A stretch of 64,000 nt of DNA from Pseudomonas fluorescens (GTDB taxonomy: Bacteria; Pseudomonadota; Gammaproteobacteria; Pseudomonadales; Pseudomonadaceae). This document shows positions 9,872 to 17,416 of the stretch, one piece after another. The notes beneath the pieces are model-generated. The model worked only from the letters and a program-made list of their open reading frames with translations, made no database searches and was not told the DNA's origin. The translations under genes were made by a program, and so were the position numbers. The stretch's first letter is position 1. Each line of letters begins with the position of its first letter. The stretch covers positions 248,001-312,000 of the forward strand of contig NZ_CP012830.1 in assembly GCF_001307155.1 (NCBI RefSeq). Direction: 5' to 3'.

Positions 9872-10272
9872 GACGTCCTCGTACCGCTGGGCAGGTGAAC
9901 AATTAGCGAGTTCTCACCTTAGGCTCAGCAGCGGCGGATTCAATGACCGAAGCGCTCATCGGCCTTGACGGTCACGCTCAGACGAACGGTAGTCAGCTAT
10001 CGGATTAATCGATGCAGGTCACGGAACGGTCTAGCAAAAGGCCGGTAAAGCAGCTGGCAGTATGCCTCATAGCTTTTTAGAAGCAGTTTGCTCTTAGTTG
10101 ATACTAAATGGATCTAAAGCACAGCCTGCGGGGCCCCTAAGGTAAACCTTACGAAGTTGTCGTCGGGTTTTGCCGAGGCGCTCGTGAGAAAGGAATTACA
10201 GCGCTTTGCCGTCATGGAGAAATGCAGGCAAGCATTCGACGCTCAGGAAATAACAAAAAAAGGCAAACAGCC
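9872..10272. other. Divergent upstream region of the beta-oxidation operon and the small ORF
   Basis: About 400 bases separate the thiolase start (minus) from the 31-codon ORF (plus). The part nearest the small ORF is richer in A and T. A small symmetrical element AAGGTAAACCTT occurs near 10140-10151, after a GGGGCCCC palindrome. No convincing PsrA-type CAAAC...GTTTG site was found here by eye. Promoters for both directions must lie here, but I cannot place them confidently. Confidence 0.4.
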
Positions 10273-10368
10273 ATGTTCAAACATTCGAAAGTGCGTCAAG
10301 CCGGGCTCATTTTGTTCGCCACTACGCTGCTACTGATTTTGCCGAACCTTACCAAGGTGATCGGATAA
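10273..10368 (+). CDS. Small single-pass membrane peptide, 31 residues
   Basis: The ATG at 10273 is preceded by AAAGGC at suitable spacing. The frame encodes 31 residues: a basic N-terminus (MFKHSKVRQAG), one hydrophobic helix (LILFATTLLLILP) and a short tail NLTKVIG before TAA. Positive charges before the helix predict the N-terminus in the cytoplasm. The gap to the cytochrome gene is about 110 bases on the same strand, so they might share a transcript. I do not recognise a family. The argument for it being real is the ribosome site, the membrane-helix composition and the absence of any overlapping gene. Confidence 0.6.
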   Translation: MFKHSKVRQAGLILFATTLLLILPNLTKVIG

Positions 10369-10477
10369 TCAAGCGTGGTTGTTGACGACGCCTCACTAAA
10401 AAACTGACTCGCTCGCTTTCCGGGCCTGCATGTGTGTGCCAACCTTTACGGCATACCTTCGACAGGATGGCGATCAC

Positions 10478-11284
10478 TTGAAAGCTCTACTTTTGCTTGG
10501 GGCCTTGCTGCTCTGCACGCCCTCGTATGCCGCACAGCTGGTGCTCGACCTGGGTACCGGCAGCCGAACCTGGAAAACCGAGGAGCTGCTCAAGCATCCT
10601 CAGGTTCAGACGATTCAGATCACCGACGATGTTTCCTACAAAAGGAACATGAGTTATCGCGCGGTGCCGCTGGCGGTATTGTTGACTGGCATCAAGGCTG
10701 ACGACCACTTGCAAGCCGTGGCCCTGGACGGTTTTGCTGCCGAACTGGCTGCCGCACCGTTGCTCAACACGGTGGGTGCACAGGCGTGGCTGGCCATTGA
10801 AGACCCGGCCACCCCTTGGCCAGCGCTGGCGGAAGGCAAACCCAGTGCCGGACCTTTTTATCTGGTGTGGACCAACCCTCAGGCTGGCCATATCAGCCCT
10901 GAGCAATGGCCATTTCAGGTCGCCAGTATCAAACGCCTGGCGGCGGTCGGCGTACGCTTCCCCGCCCTGCTTCCAGACCCGGCGCTCGCCGCCAATGACC
11001 CGGTGAATACGGGCTATGCGTTGTTCCAGAAAAACTGCCTGGCGTGTCACCGCCTGAATGGCGCTGGGGACGCGCAGTTTGGTCCGGACCTGAACATTCC
11101 TTTCAGCCCTACCGAGTACTTTGGCGCTGAATTCCTCAAGCGCTATATCCGCGACCCGCAAAGCTTGCGCCAATGGCCACAGGCAAAAATGCCGGGGTTC
11201 TCGACACAGGTATTGTCGGATGAGGAACTGACGTTGCTGGTGGGGTATTTGAAGCATATGGCCGGGCGTAAGCAGCAGCCCTGA
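10478..11284 (+). CDS. Exported cytochrome c with N-terminal oxidoreductase-like domain
   Basis: I start this gene at the TTG at 10478, because AGGATGG lies at the right distance and the product then begins with a clean signal peptide (LKALLLLGALLLCTPSYA|AQ). The upstream ATG at 10430 would add 16 polar residues in front of the signal. The 268-residue product has an N-terminal region of about 150 residues. Its beginning (LVLDLG..W..EELLKHP...YRAVPLAVLL) recalls the small molybdopterin-oxidoreductase-like fold, but no cofactor cysteine is visible. A C-terminal cytochrome c domain follows. The haem motif is CLACH (C187, C190, H191), and M in QAKMPGF is a likely sixth ligand. It is periplasmic. 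Electron partner and substrate are unknown; no Mo-enzyme or oxidase gene adjoins it. Confidence 0.8.
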   Translation: MKALLLLGALLLCTPSYAAQLVLDLGTGSRTWKTEELLKHPQVQTIQITDDVSYKRNMSYRAVPLAVLLTGIKADDHLQAVALDGFAAELAAAPLLNTVGAQAWLAIEDPATPWPALAEGKPSAGPFYLVWTNPQAGHISPEQWPFQVASIKRLAAVGVRFPALLPDPALAANDPVNTGYALFQKNCLACHRLNGAGDAQFGPDLNIPFSPTEYFGAEFLKRYIRDPQSLRQWPQAKMPGFSTQVLSDEELTLLVGYLKHMAGRKQQP

Positions 11285-11317
11285 TGGTTTGAGAGGTGCG
11301 GCGCCTGAGCGGGCCTC

Positions 11318-11338
11318 TTCGCGAGCAGGCTCGCGATG
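11318..11338. repeat. Single REP-like hairpin
   Basis: TCGCGAG and CTCGCGA surround CAGG in the convergent gap between the cytochrome c and transglutaminase genes. It matches the core of the Pseudomonas 'gcgagcaggctcgc' REP class, but the flanking arms are missing, so it is probably a solitary or decayed copy. Confidence 0.7.
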
Positions 11339-11350
11339 AGGGATCCCAAA

Positions 11351-12154
11351 TTACTGCTGTTGCACGGAGATCACCGGCGTCGGCGCGACGAACACCTTGG
11401 CGTGCATCTGGTCCCCGCCACCGCCACGACGCATGCCACGTACCGGGCAGGCATCGAGATAGTCGAGGCCTACAGCCAGCTTCAGGTGACGCTCGGGCTT
11501 GGCCAGTTCATTGGTGACATCGAAGCTGTACCACGCGTCGTCGAGCCAGGCTTCTGCCCAGGCGTGACTGGCCAGGTGTTCGCTGTTTTCGCTGTACAGA
11601 TAACCCGACACATACCGCGCTGGAATCCCCAGGCTACGCGTACAGGCAAGAAACGCATGGGCGTGATCCTGACAGACCCCGGCGCGCCCGGCGAACGCTT
11701 GAGCGGCGCTGGTGTCGACTTCGGTGGAGCCCGGCGTGTAGGTCATGTGCTGGTTGAGGCCATGCATCAAGTCGATCAACGCTGTGCGATCGCGCCGTTG
11801 GTGACATTGCTTCTCGGCGAATGCGCGTAACGCTTCATCCGCCTCGGTCAGTCGAGTGAAACGCAAGAACGGCAGCGCTGACTGGCTCTCATGCTCGGCC
11901 TCACGCAACTCATCAATGTCCACCAGCCCTCGTGCGCCGATGATGATCGCCTCATGCGGCTCGTCCATCGTCAGCACATGCAGGATGTTGCCAAACGGAT
12001 CGAGTTGCGCACGCACTGGCCGTGGCAGGTCGAGCCGCCAGTTCAGTACGTGCTGACGCTCGCTGTCGTGAGGCGTCAATCGCAAATACTGGATACTTGC
12101 CCGCACCTGATCTTCATAGTGATAGGTGGTCTCGTGGCTAATGGAAAGTCTCAT
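11351..12154 (-). CDS. Transglutaminase-like cysteine protease family protein
   Basis: The 267-residue protein has an N-terminal beta-rich region (about 1-80, the bacterial transglutaminase N domain) and a transglutaminase core. The catalytic triad reads C161 in AGVCQDHAH, H198 in SHAWAEAW and D212 in FDVTN. There is no signal peptide, so it should act in the cytoplasm. The family is papain-like and may cleave or form amide bonds in peptides. Its ATG overlaps the stop of the alpha-E gene by 4 bases, and that gene follows an ATP-grasp gene by 12 bases, so all three form one operon. This trio is widely conserved and has been proposed from genome context to build and process a short peptide or peptide tag. 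The product is not known. Confidence 0.9.
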   Translation of the reverse strand: MRLSISHETTYHYEDQVRASIQYLRLTPHDSERQHVLNWRLDLPRPVRAQLDPFGNILHVLTMDEPHEAIIIGARGLVDIDELREAEHESQSALPFLRFTRLTEADEALRAFAEKQCHQRRDRTALIDLMHGLNQHMTYTPGSTEVDTSAAQAFAGRAGVCQDHAHAFLACTRSLGIPARYVSGYLYSENSEHLASHAWAEAWLDDAWYSFDVTNELAKPERHLKLAVGLDYLDACPVRGMRRGGGGDQMHAKVFVAPTPVISVQQQ

Positions 12155-13101
12155 GCAGCCTCCAGATAGGAACTGTGTATGGCGTTGCCCAACTGGCGCA
12201 CCAGCGGGATGAACTCGGTCAGCCAGGCGTGCAGGCCTTCGGCGAGGATTTCGTTGATGCCGGTGTATCGCAGCCGCGCATCCACTTCTGCTGCCAGACG
12301 TTGCGCTGGACGGCCATTGGTCCCCGGCAGGCTGGCGAGGATCTGGTCGATTTCCTCAGTGCAGGCACGCAGCGAACGCGGTACGTCGGCACGTAGCAGC
12401 AACAGCTCAGCGATGTGCCTCGCGCCAGGCGCGTCGCGGTAGATCTCGGTATACGCCTCGAACGACGACAAGGCCCGCAGCAACGCACTCCACTGGTAAT
12501 ACGCGTAGGCCGTACCATCGCTGACCGCCTCGGCCTGATCGCCGGCCATTTCGTAGCGGGCATCGAGCAGGCGCAGCGTGTTGTCGGCCCTTTCAATGAA
12601 GGTCCCCAGGCGAATGAAGCGAAAGGCATCGTTGCGCATGATGGTGCCGTAGCACGCGCCCCGGAACAGGTGGGAACGTTCTTTGATCCACTCGCAGAAA
12701 CGGCTCATGCCATAGCGACTGAGGCCCTGTTCGGCGATACCGCGAATCTCCAGCCAGGTTGCGTTGATGTTTTCCCACATGTCGGCAGTAATCCGCCCAC
12801 GCACTGCGTGAGCACTGGCCCGCGCGGCGCCGAGACAACTGTAGATACTGGCCGGGTTCGCCGCATCCAGGGCGAAGAAGTGCAGCAAACGCTCGGCATG
12901 CAATTGACCGTGGCGCTCAAGGTAATCGTCCAGCGTGCCGGTGATCAGCAAGGGCATCGCCAATTCGTGCAGACCATCGCCGCGCCCATCCTGCGGCATC
13001 AATGACAGCGAATAACTGATGTCGAGCATCCGTGCGAGGTTTTCCGCCCGTTCCAGGTAACGCGACATCCAATACAAATCCGAGGCGGTTCTACTTAACA
13101 T
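12151..13101 (-). CDS. Alpha-E domain protein
   Basis: The 316-residue protein is predicted to be almost all helical and starts MLSRTASDLYWMSRYLERAENLARML, a hallmark of the alpha-E (DUF403) family. Many conserved charged residues (E, R, D) occur on the helices, and no membrane segment or signal is seen. Its biochemical role is not established. The family is found nearly always next to a circularly permuted ATP-grasp and a transglutaminase, as here. It overlaps the transglutaminase start by 4 bases and lies 12 bases after the ATP-grasp stop, so translational coupling is likely. A scaffold or carrier role for the ligase is inference from context only. Confidence 0.9.
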   Translation of the reverse strand: MLSRTASDLYWMSRYLERAENLARMLDISYSLSLMPQDGRGDGLHELAMPLLITGTLDDYLERHGQLHAERLLHFFALDAANPASIYSCLGAARASAHAVRGRITADMWENINATWLEIRGIAEQGLSRYGMSRFCEWIKERSHLFRGACYGTIMRNDAFRFIRLGTFIERADNTLRLLDARYEMAGDQAEAVSDGTAYAYYQWSALLRALSSFEAYTEIYRDAPGARHIAELLLLRADVPRSLRACTEEIDQILASLPGTNGRPAQRLAAEVDARLRYTGINEILAEGLHAWLTEFIPLVRQLGNAIHSSYLEAA

Positions 13102-13113
13102 GGCAGGTTTCCT

Positions 13114-14523
13114 TCAATCCTCGACCACCCAGGTGTCCTTGGTTCCGCCACCCTGGGACGAATTGACCACCAGGGATCCTTCGCGCAGGGCTACACGGGT
13201 AAGGCCACCGGGTACGACCCGGGTTTCGCGGCCAGACAGGACAAACGGACGCAAGTCGATGTGCCGCGGCGCGATGCCGTTTTCGACAAACGTCGGGCAG
13301 GTCGACAGGGACAACGTCGGTTGGGCGATATACGCGTGGGGCTTGGCCTTGATGCGTGCGCGGAACGCTTCGATTTCGGCGGCGGTGGCCGCGGGCCCGA
13401 CCAGCATTCCGTAACCACCGGAACCCTGGGTTTCCTTGACCACCAGCTCAGGCAGGTTCGCCAGCACGTGAGAAAGTTCTGACGGGTTGCGACACTGCCA
13501 AGTCGGCACGTTCTTCAGGATCGGTTCTTCGTCCAGGTAGAAACGAATCATCTCGGTCACGAACGGATAAACCGACTTGTCGTCCGCGACACCGGTGCCG
13601 ATGGCATTTGCCAGCACCACATTGCCGGAGCGATAGGACGACAACAGTCCTGGAACGCCGAGCATCGAATCCGGATTGAACGCCAACGGATCGAGGAAAG
13701 CATCGTCGAGGCGACGGTAGATCACGTCGACGGCTTTCGGCCCGTCGGTGGTGCGCATGAACACCTTGTCGTCGCGCACGAACAGGTCCGCGCCTTCCAC
13801 CAGCTCCACGCCCATCTCCCGCGCCAAAAACGCGTGCTCGAAAAACGCACTGTTGAAGCGCCCGGGAGTCAGCACCACGACACTTGGATTGTCCAGTGGG
13901 CTGGAGCTTTTCAGCGTGTCGAGCAACAGGTTCGGGTAATGATCGATGGGCGCGATGCGCTGGGCGGCGAACAACTCGGGGAAGAGCCGCATCATCATCT
14001 TGCGGTCTTCGAGCATGTAGCTGACGCCACTGGGCGTGCGCAAATTGTCTTCGAGCACGTAGTACGTGCCGTCGCCATCGCGCACCAGATCGACGCCAGA
14101 GATGTGCGAATAGATATCGCGGTGCAGATCCAGCCCTTGCATGGCGAGCTGGTATTGCTCGTTGGCCAGCACTTGTTCGGCCGGGATGATGCCGGCCTTG
14201 ATGATGCGCTGCTCGTGATACAGGTCGGCGAGGAACATGTTCAATGCCTTGACCCGCTGAATACAGCCGCGCTCAACGATCCGCCATTCGCTGACGGGGA
14301 TGCTGCGGGGAATGGTGTCGAAGGGAATCAGGCGCTCTGTCCCCTGCTCATCACCATAGAGCGTGAAGGTTATCCCGGCACGATGAAATAACAGATCGGC
14401 CTCGCGTCGCCGTTGTGCCAAAAGCTCGTCAGGCGTTTCAGCTAACCAACGGGCGAACTCCCGATAGTGCGGGCGGACCAGGCCGCCAGCGTCGTACATT
14501 TCATCAAAATAGGTGCGGATCAT
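13114..14523 (-). CDS. Circularly permuted type 2 ATP-grasp protein
   Basis: The 469-residue protein starts MIRTYFDEMYDAGGLVRPHYREFARWL and contains the permuted ATP-grasp core. VKETQGSGGYGMLVGP (about 385-400) looks like the glycine-rich ATP-binding loop, and the conserved region DGDGTYYVLEDNLRTPSGVSYMLEDR (about 155-180) carries acidic Mg2+ ligands. ATP-grasp enzymes activate a carboxylate as an acyl-phosphate and join it to an amine or thiol, so a peptide-like ligase is expected. It is the first gene of a three-gene operon with an alpha-E and a transglutaminase protein. It starts at the ATG at 14523. The substrate is unknown. Operons of this kind also occur with other peptide-bond enzymes in many bacteria. 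Confidence 0.9.
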   Translation of the reverse strand: MIRTYFDEMYDAGGLVRPHYREFARWLAETPDELLAQRRREADLLFHRAGITFTLYGDEQGTERLIPFDTIPRSIPVSEWRIVERGCIQRVKALNMFLADLYHEQRIIKAGIIPAEQVLANEQYQLAMQGLDLHRDIYSHISGVDLVRDGDGTYYVLEDNLRTPSGVSYMLEDRKMMMRLFPELFAAQRIAPIDHYPNLLLDTLKSSSPLDNPSVVVLTPGRFNSAFFEHAFLAREMGVELVEGADLFVRDDKVFMRTTDGPKAVDVIYRRLDDAFLDPLAFNPDSMLGVPGLLSSYRSGNVVLANAIGTGVADDKSVYPFVTEMIRFYLDEEPILKNVPTWQCRNPSELSHVLANLPELVVKETQGSGGYGMLVGPAATAAEIEAFRARIKAKPHAYIAQPTLSLSTCPTFVENGIAPRHIDLRPFVLSGRETRVVPGGLTRVALREGSLVVNSSQGGGTKDTWVVED

Positions 14524-14825
14524 GCCGTACTCCTTGTCACCCGGACACCTGGACTTCGCAAGGCCCGTGCCAGTGGCATAAACGCTTTACTATCAATCGG
14601 TTGGCTAATCACCGAAGACACGCCGCACCAATCCTGTGCAGTAAATGCCCCAACCCGTTCGTCCCCCGCTTCATTGCGAAGCAATGCTCATGGTCAATAC
14701 CCGCCTAGCCAGAGTTGATTTCACGGCCTGTGTGCGGTTGCGATCCTTTGACTTCTCAATGTCCGAAAACGAAAACGGCCAACCCTGAGGTCAGCCGTTG
14801 CTGAGTGTTGTCGCTGTTCATAGTG
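14524..14825. other. Intergenic region with promoter side of the ATP-grasp operon
   Basis: About 300 bases separate the ATP-grasp start from the end of the RraB-like gene, both on the minus strand. It holds a small perfect hairpin CATTGC-GAA-GCAATG at 14672-14686 and the RraB terminator at 14764-14799. No open frame with a ribosome site was seen. Confidence 0.5.
14764..14799 (-). terminator. Terminator of the RraB-like gene
   Basis: On the minus strand AACGGC..ACC pairs with GGT..GCCGTT, and TTCGTTTTCGG follows. The U-run is interrupted, so it is a moderate terminator. Confidence 0.6.
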
Positions 14826-15167
14826 TTATGCGAGTAGCCCTCGTACCTCCTGCTTGACGCCCCATCCTTCGATAATCCCCCCCAAAGGCTCGACCACCGC
14901 CTCAAAGTCCTGTTCAAAGTCACCGATGCCGCCATAAGTGGCGTACATCACCTTGCTCAACTCCAAATGCCAGGCACCGTCATCACGCACGCTGACCTGC
15001 GCATTCAAGGACTCACCGCGAAAATGCCCTGCCGCCCTGCGTGCCCGCTCCTCATCCGGAAAAATGGCGTAGAACTCGATGGGATGGAACCGTGAAAAAT
15101 CAAAACCGCCTTCTTTCATGCGGCGCAGCACACTGCTGCTGATGTCTTCTTGATAGGCTGTGCTCAT
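14826..15167 (-). CDS. RraB-like ribonuclease E inhibitor domain protein
   Basis: The 113-residue acidic protein has the RraB fold signatures: an N-terminal helix with MKEGGFDFSRFHPIEFYAIFPDE, a central RRAAGHFRGESLNAQV and a C-terminal YGGIGDFEQDFEAVVEPLGGIIEGWG. In E. coli RraB binds the RNase E C-terminal region and dampens decay of selected mRNAs. Here the family match is clear, but function is inferred. The gene has its own terminator and no partner gene. RNase E itself is encoded 39 kb away at 53697. The Pseudomonas RNase E C-terminus differs from the E. coli one, so the binding may differ. Start at the ATG at 15167. Confidence 0.8.
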   Translation of the reverse strand: MSTAYQEDISSSVLRRMKEGGFDFSRFHPIEFYAIFPDEERARRAAGHFRGESLNAQVSVRDDGAWHLELSKVMYATYGGIGDFEQDFEAVVEPLGGIIEGWGVKQEVRGLLA

Positions 15168-15378
15168 GAAACGTCCTCCTCAAACTGATGGATAGACTTT
15201 CCGTACTCCCTGCGCCCGCAACCGAATGGTGAGGGCGATACGGCAATCAAATTGCCGCCGGGAAACAAGCATGTAGCTGACAAGACCAGACCTTAGCGAT
15301 CCATTCGCTGATCTCGTTTGCAGAGTAGCCCCAAGTCAGAGTTGCTGCCAAGGCCTGTTTGCGAGTCGCATCAAGTGG

Positions 15379-15615
15379 TTATGCAATTGGAGTGATACTG
15401 AGAATTTCAATGCTGTTCTGATCTTTCAGGCTTTTGACCGTCGGGTCCTCGGTTCGCCCCTCCAGATCATTGAGATCGAGCTCGGCCGGAACAGGGAGGA
15501 GTTTTGAGCGAATCAATTGCGCGGCCCGCTCCATCGTGGGTTTTTGTTCGCAATCGAATTGCTCCACGGTCTGCACGCCGTGATCATCTACGAAGGTGAC
15601 TTCCCACTTTTGCAT
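15379..15615 (-). CDS. Conserved hypothetical protein, 78 residues
   Basis: The ATG at 15615 has a strong AGGAGG five bases upstream, so I prefer it to the longer frame reaching 15753. The product (MQKWEVTFVDDHGVQTVEQFDCEQ...) begins with beta-strand-like sequence and has a central helix. It has one Cys and no signal peptide or membrane segment. It is probably a small cytoplasmic protein. It follows the START-domain gene on the same strand after 137 bases. I do not recognise the family. Confidence 0.75.
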   Translation of the reverse strand: MQKWEVTFVDDHGVQTVEQFDCEQKPTMERAAQLIRSKLLPVPAELDLNDLEGRTEDPTVKSLKDQNSIEILSITPIA

Positions 15616-15752
15616 CGGTGCCTCCTTGGTAAAACCCACAGATGGGCTTACAACATCTCGACCCCGAATACCGGAAAATCGTTCCTCCTGAATCCATCGG
15701 TTTGATATGAAAAAGGCCGCCGGTTGGCAGCCTCTTTGCGAAAAGCACGGCA

Positions 15753-16358
15753 TTACTTCTCGGCGCGTGCTTTCAGGGCTTTCAAGGTATTGAAGGGTGC
15801 GTCGACCACAAACTTGTTGGCCAGCCAGGACGGCACGCTACCACCTGGTTCGGTGTGAACCTGATAGGTCACTTCGACCTGGTCCGTGCCTTTTGGAACA
15901 AGTTTCCAGAAACCCTGGACCTGGGTGACACGAACAAAGCCTTTTTCTTCAGGCAGGTAGGTCGGTACGCCTTCAAGCTTACGCGTCAGGCTGCCATCGG
16001 CGCCTTCGACAGTAGTCACGTGCAATACCGAGTCACGCGCAGTCACCGGCCATGGGGTGCTGAACTGCGTGTAGGTCCAGCTTTGATCGCCTTCGTGCTT
16101 GAGCAACTTCTGCACCTTGCACTCATGAATCCAGGCACACGCGCCAGGCACGTCTTCCTGAAGCGCACGCAACTTGGCCACGGAGGTCTTCATTACGGTC
16201 ACACCGCGGTAGGCCTTGTACTGAGACCCGGCGACTTCACTCAGGGAAACCTTGATTCCGTCCTCATCCTTGGCAGTTTTCCAGTCTTCGGCCTGGGCTG
16301 TCGTGGCCAACAGAACGGTCAAGCCACACAACACAGCGATACGATGCAGCGAACCCAT
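15753..16358 (-). CDS. Exported START-domain protein
   Basis: The 201-residue product begins with a signal peptide (MGSLHRIAVLCGLTVLLATTAQA|EDW). It continues as a START/Bet v1-like lipid-binding domain, with VTMKTSVAKLRALQEDV, WTYTQFSTPWPVTARDSVLHV and QVEVTYQVHTEPGGSVPSWLANKFVV as typical strands. START domains hold a hydrophobic ligand such as a lipid in a helix-grip pocket. The bacterial periplasmic version has no assigned ligand. The ATG at 16358 follows AGGAAT, and the longer frame to 16466 lacks a ribosome site and signal. A YkgJ-type gene lies 41 bases upstream on the same strand, so they may be co-transcribed. Confidence 0.85.
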   Translation of the reverse strand: MGSLHRIAVLCGLTVLLATTAQAEDWKTAKDEDGIKVSLSEVAGSQYKAYRGVTVMKTSVAKLRALQEDVPGACAWIHECKVQKLLKHEGDQSWTYTQFSTPWPVTARDSVLHVTTVEGADGSLTRKLEGVPTYLPEEKGFVRVTQVQGFWKLVPKGTDQVEVTYQVHTEPGGSVPSWLANKFVVDAPFNTLKALKARAEK

Positions 16359-16399
16359 AGTCTTATTCCTTATTGTTGAAGTTCCGTTCGTTGAACACA

Positions 16400-16654
16400 C
16401 TACGCCGCGGTCATTTGCTCCCACCAACCGATCAACTTGATGGCCTCTTCCCGGCTGTTGCCACACACCTCGACATCCGCTTGAAACGCACCACAGACCG
16501 CCGGCCGTTCAGGCTCGCCGAAAATACGGCACAGATTATCGACAGACAGTTGCACACAACGTTCTCCCGCCGCTTTGCCGTTTGGCATGCCGGGGATGGG
16601 TGTGCTGATGGAAGGGGCAATGCAACAGGCGCCACAGCCTTCACGGCAGTTCAT
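16400..16654 (-). CDS. YkgJ-family cysteine-cluster protein
   Basis: The 84-residue protein starts MNCREGCGACC and holds eight cysteines arranged C-x3-C-x2-CC, then ERCVQL, NLCRIF, RPAVCGAF and VEVCGNS. This matches the zinc- or iron-chelating CxxxCxxCC family (YkgJ, UPF0153). The family binds metal, but its job is not settled. The ATG at 16654 has GAGGAG upstream. A longer frame to 16756 puts 34 low-quality residues before it. It lies just upstream of the START-domain gene. Cytoplasmic, with no signal peptide. Confidence 0.85.
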   Translation of the reverse strand: MNCREGCGACCIAPSISTPIPGMPNGKAAGERCVQLSVDNLCRIFGEPERPAVCGAFQADVEVCGNSREEAIKLIGWWEQMTAA

Positions 16655-16821
16655 GACGACACGCTCCTCGCGACGGGTAATGTGTTGGATAACGTGGACT
16701 AGAGTACCCGCTAAAACAGCCGTTTGAAATTGGCCAGATAGAGGTTTTTCGCTCAAACACGCGTGACTAACCAGTCTCCGACCAAGCGTCAGGTGCGCGG
16801 GTCACAGAGCAATGTGCGATT

Positions 16822-17325
16822 TTACTGCTTAAACTGGAATTCCAGTGCCGCACCGTCGACCTCTCGGTGCTCTTCCTTGCGCATTTGCAACTGCATTTCG
16901 TTACTGAGCAGGCGACCGTTAAGCTGGAACGGGCTGTCAGCCTTGGTTTTTTCACCAAACATGGGCGGCAGCAAAGGGGCATGTTTGACTAGCGGAACAG
17001 CGCCAACAGGTTGTAACTGCTTAACCATGTCCGGCGGCAGGCTCAAATCCAGCTTGGCCGGAGGCAAGTACGTGGTTCTGACCACCTCGCTCGCGGATTT
17101 TGATTTTGAAGCAATGGGTGGGCGTTTCTTTTGTGACTTCGGCTTCTTTACTGCTTCGGCCTTTTTGGCTGGTATGTGTTTTTTTGTCGGCACAACGGGC
17201 TTTGCCTTCACCTCAGAAATGCTGATACCCCCTTTATCCGGGGCGGCCGCAGCCATTGCGCTACCCGGCATGAAGACACTCAAGAGGCACGCCAACACCA
17301 AACCAGCAGGAAAAATCGCTTTCAT
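16822..17325 (-). CDS. Exported lysine/proline-rich protein of unknown function
   Basis: I place the start at the ATG at 17325, where the product begins with a signal peptide (MKAIFPAGLVLACLLSVFMPGSAMA|A). The mature part has a stretch rich in Lys and Pro (about 45-75, including KKHIPAKKAEAVKKPKSQKKRPP). After this comes a more ordered C-terminal region (KLDLSLPPDMVKQLQPV, NGRLLSNEMQLQMRKEEHREVDGAALEFQFKQ). It should be periplasmic. The basic stretch could bind an acidic polymer, but that is speculation. The ribosome site is weak. It stands alone between the YkgJ gene and the MocR gene, all on the minus strand. Function unknown. Confidence 0.65.
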   Translation of the reverse strand: MKAIFPAGLVLACLLSVFMPGSAMAAAAPDKGGISISEVKAKPVVPTKKHIPAKKAEAVKKPKSQKKRPPIASKSKSASEVVRTTYLPPAKLDLSLPPDMVKQLQPVGAVPLVKHAPLLPPMFGEKTKADSPFQLNGRLLSNEMQLQMRKEEHREVDGAALEFQFKQ

Positions 17326-17416
17326 GAACACTACAGCGCTAACGGCAGAGGGCCATATGCTCGCTTGTTGTAAGGCTCCTGACAAGCTCGCATAGCAATC
17401 CAGCCCCTGGTGCACA

